Shown one piece after another: positions 14,396-20,389 of a DNA stretch of 20,389 bases. Below the pieces are notes generated by a model. The model saw nothing but the letters and a program-made list of their open reading frames with translations. It was not told the DNA's origin and did not search any database. A program made the translations under genes and the position numbers. The DNA comes from JBCCSZ01 sp039199225 (GTDB lineage: Bacteria; Bacteroidota; Bacteroidia; Chitinophagales; Saprospiraceae): NCBI GenBank assembly GCA_039199225.1, contig JBCCSZ010000131.1, positions 1 through 20,389 on the forward strand, in the 5' to 3' direction. The first letter of the stretch is position 1. The number at the start of each line of letters is the position of its first letter.

Positions 14396-15726
14396 TTTTG
14401 CAGCCAAAAAGGAAAGCTTGTATAGTTCCCGTCTTTGAGCTGATCTTCACTGTCAAAATATTTGTTGAAAATCTTTATTTGATGTTTGCCTGCGGCCAAC
14501 GATTGGACATCCAGCATCGTAAAGATGCCTTTTTCGTCCTTGTGCCGATGCTCATGGAAATAGAATTCCTGGGACTGATACAGGGAATCATCGACATAAA
14601 TTTGATAATAATTCGTCAGACAGCCCAACAATTTGGCCGGATCTTCCTCGTCGACATATGGATCATTGATCTGAATGCCCTTATCGAATTTGATACCGGA
14701 TATGAAAATACTCTCTTTGGAAGGGGTATAATCATCGCAAAGCTTTAATAAGGTTTCATTGACACTCGGATTGTAGCGAATAAATAAAGGTAGATAGTCT
14801 TGCCTAATAATTTTTGATGGTATACTGGCTCTACTAATAAATACGTCCTCCTCCAACATATCCTCATAATTCGAATTGTAAAGGCTATTGGAGGTACTTG
14901 TATCTGGGAAAAAGGTGTAATAGTTGATCTTGTGAATCGGCCCCAATGTAACGAGCAGTAAGTATGGAATTAAAAAAATGCGAATGCGATTTTTAGAAAG
15001 CCGGCTGAGCAGGTTGTAATAAATTCCCCTGTATATAAATGCAAGTGTGATGAACCCCAAGAATTTGTAAATCGGATAATAAATCCGACTCAAAAAATTG
15101 TACTTCTTAAAAAAGCCCAACGAAAGGGTATCGATGAGGTAAATAAGACCTATGCTGAGAATGCTGATTATAAAAGTAAATAACAATAACAGTAGTACAC
15201 CCTCAGGTTTCTCAGGCCAAACTGAGGTGAGGAACAACATGAAAAGGGATACGGCAAATATGTACATAAACAGCGAAAACAACATGAACACCAGCAAAAA
15301 GGTGAAAGCAAAAACAACACTGCAAATATTGTCCAATCGAATGATGAGTTCGTCGAGGCTGCGAACAGAGCCTTTGAGTTTTTCCGTAAAGAAGTCGCTG
15401 TAATTCAGACCTTCCAGATTTGTTTTGGTCTTGACCGATCGCAGGCCAACCGTCCCAATCCATATGCCGCGCAGCACGACATGTAGGATGAGGTTGAAAG
15501 TCATAATGATGCACGCCAATTGAAGGATGAGCAAAAACATCTGCGCCGTGACAGGAGGGGTTGATCGATCCGAGTGGAATAGAATGTCCATCCGGGCTTC
15601 TCTCAACTCGGGAAATGCTTGTACCAATAAGAAAATGGAAAATCCCGAAATGAGTAATTCTAGTTGCCAACTCTCTCGTTGCAATCTTTCCAACCAATCT
15701 GATACGAAATTTTCCTGTTCTAGCAT
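14392..15726 (-). CDS. Polytopic membrane protein, family unknown
   Basis: This 444-residue protein has about six to seven hydrophobic helices in its first two thirds, including WQLELLISGFSIFLLVQAF, FLLILQLACIIMTFNLILHVV, VVFAFTFLLVFMLFSLFMYI and LLLLLFTFIISILSIGLIYL. The last roughly 150 residues are soluble, probably beta-rich and extracytoplasmic (CLTNYYQIYVDDSLYQSQEF, LAAGKHQIKIF). I recognise no transporter or enzyme family. The start is placed at the ATG at 15726, 10 nt after the DUF2891 stop. A GTG at 15822 and an ATG at 15759 in the same frame would overlap the upstream gene and are less likely. Its stop overlaps the lipoprotein start, so these two may work together at the envelope. 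Confidence 0.8.
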   Translation of the reverse strand: MLEQENFVSDWLERLQRESWQLELLISGFSIFLLVQAFPELREARMDILFHSDRSTPPVTAQMFLLILQLACIIMTFNLILHVVLRGIWIGTVGLRSVKTKTNLEGLNYSDFFTEKLKGSVRSLDELIIRLDNICSVVFAFTFLLVFMLFSLFMYIFAVSLFMLFLTSVWPEKPEGVLLLLLFTFIISILSIGLIYLIDTLSLGFFKKYNFLSRIYYPIYKFLGFITLAFIYRGIYYNLLSRLSKNRIRIFLIPYLLLVTLGPIHKINYYTFFPDTSTSNSLYNSNYEDMLEEDVFISRASIPSKIIRQDYLPLFIRYNPSVNETLLKLCDDYTPSKESIFISGIKFDKGIQINDPYVDEEDPAKLLGCLTNYYQIYVDDSLYQSQEFYFHEHRHKDEKGIFTMLDVQSLAAGKHQIKIFNKYFDSEDQLKDGNYTSFPFWLQK

Positions 15727-15736
15727 CAATCTCAAT

Positions 15737-16840
15737 TTATTGGTTGACAGATAAGGCATAAACAGCAAAGGACGCCAGCCAATGTGTCCCCTCGTAATGT
15801 TCGCTGGCAATGAATGGAACACTCGCCATTAAATGCTGGCCTGCTGCCTTTTGGAGCATGCTCCTGATTCGAACGCTCTTGACCTTGGGCATAATCTGAT
15901 ACATACACCAGGCACGGCTGAGATTCACACCGTCCAAGTGAACAATCTTGGGGTCCGACCGGTCCGATACATCCGCCGCCTGCCGAAGGCTCATCAGCTG
16001 ATTCTTGGGTAAGAATTTCTGAAACCAAAGGTTGAATTCGCCTGCTGGCAAAATGCGCTGCATCAGATTGGCTTCTTCCAAACAAGGCGAAAGAAAGTCT
16101 TCTCCACTAGGCTCCCAACTGGCCGGGCAGTGAACATCCAACAGATAATATTCCTTGGCCTTTTGGGCAATCATCGATTGGAGGGATTCGTTTTTGCTCG
16201 CCCTCGCATAGTCCAAAGCGAAGGTAAGGCCAAAGGCTGTGTTGGGATGAACACCGGTTCGAACAGGATACTGCTGCTTGGGCAAAAAATCGAGGTAGCG
16301 GGTTACAAAGGCATCGGCCAGAGGCTCTAGGTTTTTGGACCAGCGGCGACCGTCGGAGTCCTCCCAGTCCAGCAATTCTGTTCTCAATTGCAGCAACCAA
16401 GCCCAACCATACATGCGCTCCCAAGACTTACTGGCATTGTTGAGATAGGCCAACTCCCCCTTTATGTTCGCTTCGCTCAAATTGTCCTCGAGCTTTTGGC
16501 GAATCTCGGCAGCTTCTGGCAGTTTTGGAAAAAGTTTCAATAAGCGGATAAGCATCCAGTGGCCATGTACGGAGGAGTGCCAATCAAAACAACCATAAAA
16601 GGCAGGATGCAAAGCGCTCGGACTTTGCAGCATAGAACTATCTTTCAACACCTGATTGAGCTTATTGGGATATTCCTGCTGCAAGCAAGCCAAGGCCAGC
16701 CCAGCAAAGTGGGAAGCACCTTTCTCCGTGAGCTGCAACTGCTTGCCCTCTCCCTGCTGAAGGAATGGATTTTGGGTAGTTTGCGACATAAGTATTGGAC
16801 TTAAACAAAGCGAAAGCAAGAGAGCAGATATAATTTTCAT
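15737..16840 (-). CDS. Exported DUF2891 protein
   Basis: This 367-residue protein belongs to DUF2891, recognised by the block HPAFYGCFDWHSSVHGHW at about 78-95 and by the helical-barrel-like pattern through the rest (SWERMYGWAWLLQLRTELL, PVRTGVHPNTAFGLTFALDYA, GTHWLASFAVYAL). The function of the family is not established; the conserved His, Asp and Trp residues suggest an enzymatic or carbohydrate-related alpha-barrel fold. The start is placed at the ATG at 16840 because it gives a normal signal peptide (MKIISALLLSLCLSPILMSQ), whereas the upstream in-frame start adds a charged segment unlike an export signal. It heads a closely spaced leftward gene set running to dctM. No recognisable promoter was found upstream. 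Confidence 0.88.
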   Translation of the reverse strand: MKIISALLLSLCLSPILMSQTTQNPFLQQGEGKQLQLTEKGASHFAGLALACLQQEYPNKLNQVLKDSSMLQSPSALHPAFYGCFDWHSSVHGHWMLIRLLKLFPKLPEAAEIRQKLEDNLSEANIKGELAYLNNASKSWERMYGWAWLLQLRTELLDWEDSDGRRWSKNLEPLADAFVTRYLDFLPKQQYPVRTGVHPNTAFGLTFALDYARASKNESLQSMIAQKAKEYYLLDVHCPASWEPSGEDFLSPCLEEANLMQRILPAGEFNLWFQKFLPKNQLMSLRQAADVSDRSDPKIVHLDGVNLSRAWCMYQIMPKVKSVRIRSMLQKAAGQHLMASVPFIASEHYEGTHWLASFAVYALSVNQ

Positions 16841-16892
16841 AAACCGTTTATCTGTTTGTTTGGTACAAGATAAACGCTTCGTAGGAGTCCTG

Positions 16893-16928
16893 CAAAGAAA
16901 ATCCCGCAACCCATGCGCGGTTGCGGGA
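16893..16928 (-). terminator. Rho-independent terminator pointing left, upstream of the DUF2891 gene
   Basis: TCCCGCAACC (16902-16911) and GGTTGCGGGA (16919-16928) form a perfect 10-bp stem with a 7-nt loop. On the minus strand it is followed by TTTTCTTT (16900-16893). It ends a leftward transcript coming from 16930-17310, where only a decayed small gene is seen, and lies 53 nt before the DUF2891 start. It could also act as an attenuator in the DUF2891 leader. No run of T follows on the plus strand. Confidence 0.75.
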
Positions 16929-16967
16929 ACTTATATCAACAAAGTGGAAAAACCATTGGGTGTAGGT

Positions 16968-17258
16968 CTACTCGTCTTTCGGACAGCAAGAGCAGTCCTG
17001 ACAATAGACGACTCACTTCCTTCTAGCTCTATGAAGTCAAAGCATATTAAAGTTGGAAATGGACCATACCATTTAGCACACTAGCCAGCGATTAAGAACG
17101 GAGTCAAATACGATCAACCAATAAAGCCCACTCTATCGGGAATGGGTATTTTATACTTGTACTGTGAGATGTTTAGAGTCAATGGTCAAGATGAAGACCA
17201 ATTACATCAATTTTTGGGACTTACCATCTACTGGTAAGATATAATAATTTTTTGCCAT
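16968..17258 (-). pseudogene. Possible remnant of a small leftward gene ending in a Cys-rich tail
   Basis: Protein-like pieces follow one another on the minus strand in broken frames. A start at 17258 reads MAKNYYILPVDGKSQKLM then stops. A second frame reads SQYKYKIPIPDRVGFIG, a stop, SYLTPFLIAG, a stop, then AKWYGPFPTLICFDFIELEG. A one-step frame change leads to VVYCQDCSCCPKDE and TAG at 16968. That last stop lies 40 nt before a strong leftward terminator, as expected of a real gene end. No intact reading frame or known family is visible. The pieces may be chance, but the terminator placement makes a decayed small gene the better reading. Confidence 0.3.
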
Positions 17259-17312
17259 AACAAAATATAAAAGCAGGCAATAATGAAACACTTTTTTCCC
17301 GACCTTTGAGAA

Positions 17313-20300
17313 ATGAACAAAGCTTGGCAAATTTGGATCGACACAGGTGGCACTTTTACAGATTGCATGGCCATTCACCCAGCAGGCCACATCCTACGGG
17401 CAAAAGTGCTCAGTAGCAGTCGATTACGAGGGAAAATCACAGCAGTGCTCGGTCCCAAGCAATTCGTGATTCAGCACAATTGGGCAACCAATGCACCCAT
17501 TTTCGAAGATTATACCCTGCTCTTTTCGGCGACCCCAGAAATAAATACCCGAGTCGAAGCAATAGATTTTGCAAAAAATATCTTAAAGACGCAGACTGAT
17601 TTGCAGCCGGAGCATCTGCCAGTAGATTTTGAAATAACGGCCCATGAAGAAGCGCCGGTATTGGCCTGCCGAATCCTTACGCAAACGCCTTTGAAGGCAT
17701 CCTTTCCACCCATAGATTTGCGATTGGGTTCTACCAAAGGAACCAATGCCCTGCTAGAGCGAAAGGGCAGTCGCATTTGTCTGCTCATCACAAAAGGCTT
17801 TGCCGACCTTCCAGCCATTGGTTCGCAAGAACGCCCCCACCTATTTCAGCTAGATATCCCAGAAAAAAAGCTTTTGCAGGAATCTGTCATCGAGGTAGAT
17901 GAACGCATACTGCCAGATGGACAAGTTGAAAAGGCACTGTCTCAAACTGAGATAGATCGGTTGATTAAACTGCTGAAGGAGCAAGCACCAGAAGCCATCG
18001 CACTGGCCTTGATGCACAGCTACAAAAATCCGCGACACGAGCAGATACTTCGCCAGGCTTTGACAACAGCAGGATTCTCCTTTCTTTCAGTTTCCAGCGA
18101 GCTATCGCCCAACATTAAATTGCTGTCCCGTACCCAAACAGCATTGGTGGATGCCTACCTTTCGCCGATATTGAACAGCTATCTTTCGGGTATCCATCGG
18201 CAGCTGCCAGCAGAGGCGAGTTTTCGGGTGATGACGAGTGCTGGTGGTTTGGCGACCATTGATCGCTTTGCGGCCAAAGACAGCTTGCTCAGCGGTCCGG
18301 CTGGCGGAGTAGTCGGTGCGGCCCACATCGCAGCCCGACTTGGGGTCGAAAAAATATTGACGCTGGATATGGGTGGGACCAGTACCGATACTGCGCGCTT
18401 TGCAGGAAGCTTTGACTACAAATATTTAACCACCGTTGGAGACACCCATTTGCAGAGCCCTTCCCTAGATGTTGAGACAGTAGCCGCAGGAGGAGGTTCT
18501 ATTTGTGGATTTGATGGACACAAGCTATTCGTAGGGCCGGAGAGTGCAGGCGCTCAGCCAGGTCCAGCCTGCTATGGCGCTGGCGGGCCACTGACGATTA
18601 CCGATGTCAATCTATTACTGAGTAAAATTGACAGCGCCATCTTTCCGATTCCCATCCACCTGCAAGCCGCCCAGAATGCGCTGGAACATTTACAGGCCAG
18701 CATCAATCAGGTGTCAGATACATTTTATACGACGGATGAACTTTTAAAAGGCTTCGAGCGCATCGCCAACGAAAAAATGGCAGACGCCATCCGAAAAATA
18801 TCTGTCCTGAAAGGCTTTGATCCTAGAGACTACAGCCTATTGGTTTTTGGAGGCGCCGGCGGCTTACATGCCTGTGCTATTGCCAAGTTGTTGGGGGTCA
18901 AACAAATCCTACTGCCCTACGATGGAGGCATCCTAAGTGCGTATGGAATGGGCCAGGCAAAGATTCGCCAATTTGAGGAGCGTCAGATTTTACAACTGCT
19001 CGATAACTGCAAAGAAAAGTTGAAAAGCTGGGTCACAGAAATGAGTCAGGCAGCTTTTGAAAAACTGCAGTCAGACGGCTATGATGCTTCCTCACTTCAA
19101 GTGGAGGAGCTACTTTTTTACCTGCGATTCAAAGGACAAGACAGTTCATTGGAGCTGGCAGTCGATGCGCCGGATGACTTTGCCGAAGGGGAAGCAAAAC
19201 ATGAGCTACTGAAACAACTTTTTGAAAAAAAATATCGCGACTTATTTGGTCATTGGCCCATAGAGGGAGCAATTGAATTGGAAAGCATCAAGCTCATCGC
19301 CGCTGAAAAAGGTCTCCATCATCCGATGGAAGAAGTCCAAAGCCAAAAGCAGGCGGCCAGTGTCAAACACCACTTACAGCATCCTTCAAACCCACAACGA
19401 CAAACGCCGGTATACGATTGGGACGAATTGAAAGCAGGCGCCTTTTTACATGGTCCGGCTATCTTATTGAATAGAACTTCTACAACCTATATTGAGGCAG
19501 GCTGGCTGTTGCAAATCCATGCCGATCGAAATGCGACCCTTCGTTGGTTGCAGCAGGAAGATCGGGACATACAGCATCAAAAAGAAGCCATTGAGCTAGA
19601 GCTTTTCACCAATCGTTTTTCGGCCATTGCCTTAGAGATGGGCGCTCGCTTGCAGCGCACGGCTTTTTCTGTCAACATCAAAGAAAGGCTCGACTTTTCC
19701 TGCGCGGTTCTCGACGTCAATGCTGAACTTTTGGTCAATGCCCCACATATCCCAGTCCATCTGGGCAGCCTAGGTATTTGCGCGCGCCTCGTACTCGAAA
19801 AAATACCTCTTGGACCTGGTGATGTAGCAATTACCAACCACCCAAAATACGGCGGTTCACATCTGCCGGACGTCACCTTGCTGGCAGGTGTATTCGACGA
19901 AAAGGACCAACTGATTGCCTACGTCATCAACCGAGCACATCATGCCGAGATCGGAGGAAAACGCCCTGGCTCCATGCCGCCCGATGCTCGATTTTTGGCA
20001 GAAGAAGGCGTCGTCATTCCTCCAACCTATTTACTGCGAAAAGGAAAAATTCAATGGCAGGCCATCCATCAACGCTTGACAGAAGCCGCCTACCCCAGCC
20101 GCTCGCCCAACGAGAACTTGGCAGACATCAATGCCGCCCTAGCCTCGCTCCGCTCGGGCCAACAAGCGCTGCAAGACCTTTGCCGTCGTTTCGGACGGGC
20201 AAAACTGCACCACTATATGGCTGCCCTCAAAGAACTATCGGCTGCCTATCTGAAGAATACATTGCGACCCTATCACGGCCAAGTATTGAAAGCAACAGAA

Positions 20301-20389
20301 CGGCTGGACGATGGCCATCAAATCGTTTTATCCATCCGCTTTGAAGCCGACCAGATAGGCTTCGATTTTTCTGGTACCTCGCCGGTTCA
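17313..20389 (+). CDS. 5-oxoprolinase / hydantoinase-type fused HyuA-HyuB protein (3' end beyond the window)
   Basis: The frame runs from ATG at 17313 to the window edge (1025 full codons) with no stop. The N-terminal HyuA half carries the ATPase motifs DTGGTFTD (10-17), STKGTNALLER (140-150), LSGPAGGVVGA (about 326-336), LDMGGTSTD (351-359), GPESAGAQPGPACYG (about 408-422) and FGGAGGLHA (512-520). The HyuB half starts near 760 with LELFTNRFSAIALEMGARLQ, then NIKERLDFSCAV, HIPVHLGSLG and GGSHLPDVTL. Fusion of both halves in one chain of about 1250-1290 residues is typical of ATP-dependent 5-oxoprolinase, which opens 5-oxoproline to glutamate; N-methylhydantoinase relatives cannot be excluded. 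About 230-260 residues are probably missing. It is divergent from the DUF2891 operon and the start codon follows the first in-frame Met closely preceding DTGGTFTD. Confidence 0.92.
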   Translation, partial: MNKAWQIWIDTGGTFTDCMAIHPAGHILRAKVLSSSRLRGKITAVLGPKQFVIQHNWATNAPIFEDYTLLFSATPEINTRVEAIDFAKNILKTQTDLQPEHLPVDFEITAHEEAPVLACRILTQTPLKASFPPIDLRLGSTKGTNALLERKGSRICLLITKGFADLPAIGSQERPHLFQLDIPEKKLLQESVIEVDERILPDGQVEKALSQTEIDRLIKLLKEQAPEAIALALMHSYKNPRHEQILRQALTTAGFSFLSVSSELSPNIKLLSRTQTALVDAYLSPILNSYLSGIHRQLPAEASFRVMTSAGGLATIDRFAAKDSLLSGPAGGVVGAAHIAARLGVEKILTLDMGGTSTDTARFAGSFDYKYLTTVGDTHLQSPSLDVETVAAGGGSICGFDGHKLFVGPESAGAQPGPACYGAGGPLTITDVNLLLSKIDSAIFPIPIHLQAAQNALEHLQASINQVSDTFYTTDELLKGFERIANEKMADAIRKISVLKGFDPRDYSLLVFGGAGGLHACAIAKLLGVKQILLPYDGGILSAYGMGQAKIRQFEERQILQLLDNCKEKLKSWVTEMSQAAFEKLQSDGYDASSLQVEELLFYLRFKGQDSSLELAVDAPDDFAEGEAKHELLKQLFEKKYRDLFGHWPIEGAIELESIKLIAAEKGLHHPMEEVQSQKQAASVKHHLQHPSNPQRQTPVYDWDELKAGAFLHGPAILLNRTSTTYIEAGWLLQIHADRNATLRWLQQEDRDIQHQKEAIELELFTNRFSAIALEMGARLQRTAFSVNIKERLDFSCAVLDVNAELLVNAPHIPVHLGSLGICARLVLEKIPLGPGDVAITNHPKYGGSHLPDVTLLAGVFDEKDQLIAYVINRAHHAEIGGKRPGSMPPDARFLAEEGVVIPPTYLLRKGKIQWQAIHQRLTEAAYPSRSPNENLADINAALASLRSGQQALQDLCRRFGRAKLHHYMAALKELSAAYLKNTLRPYHGQVLKATERLDDGHQIVLSIRFEADQIGFDFSGTSPV

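Noticed and set aside
16860..17084. 74-codon rightward frame between the DUF2891 and oxoprolinase genes
   Set aside because: It runs through the terminator hairpin and lacks any protein-like pattern. The leftward remnant explains the region better.
11021..17258. A further copy of the GTCAC-N17-CTTATA motif before the DctQM, DUF2891 or oxoprolinase genes
   Set aside because: No copy with the right spacing and orientation was found by reading these start regions, so they were not assigned to the sigma regulon.
1..20389. tRNA, rRNA, insertion sequences, integrase or att repeats
   Set aside because: None was recognised on either strand, including at the edges of the suspected accessory block.

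Overview
The window looks like chromosome from a member of the Bacteroidota, most likely the Saprospiria/Chitinophagia side. Supporting signs are a subtilisin-like protease ending in a type IX secretion (T9SS) sorting domain, exported proteins with a Ser-Gln or Ala-Gln cleavage style, a DUF2891 protein, a TPR-CHAT protein of the exported membrane-anchored type, and almost no Shine-Dalgarno signals. No rRNA, tRNA, CRISPR array, transposase or phage gene was seen.

Layout. (1) 1-1370: the first codons of a leftward gene, a DtxR-box-like palindrome, a 30-codon ORF, then a TakP-type TRAP substrate-binding protein. (2) 1349-5820, leftward: a subtilase and a TPR-CHAT caspase-like protease, translationally coupled. 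(3) 5931-8009, leftward: a small secreted two-cysteine protein, an exported SdpA-like protein and an HTTM/SdpB-like membrane protein, with an internal terminator after the first gene. (4) 8141-9205, leftward: a secreted helical protein of unknown family. (5) 9369-10891, rightward: a sigma-70 family factor with an extra N-terminal region-2-like segment, overlapping by 4 nt a single-pass TPR protein placed like an anti-sigma factor. (6) 11021-16840, leftward, tightly packed: DUF2891 protein, polytopic membrane protein, lipoprotein, metallophosphoesterase and TRAP permeases DctQ and DctM. (7) 16841-17312: a non-coding region with a leftward terminator and what looks like a decayed small gene. (8) 17313 to the window end, rightward: a fused HyuA-HyuB 5-oxoprolinase, cut by the window edge.

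Main result. Three start regions carry the same two-part sequence, GTCAC-N17-CTTATA, with identical spacing: before the sigma factor (plus strand), before the divergent secreted helical protein, and before the subtilase-CHAT pair. This suggests one dedicated regulon. A self-regulated sigma factor and its membrane TPR partner would control a secreted subtilase, a periplasm-facing CHAT protease and a secreted unknown protein. The arrangement recalls, without being homologous to, the TPR-CHAT protease (Csx29) / Csx30 / RpoE-type sigma module of type III-E CRISPR systems, but has no CRISPR component. The HTTM cluster lies between the regulon members and lacks the motif. The regulon and HTTM blocks together separate the TRAP binding protein from its presumed permeases by about 9.6 kb.
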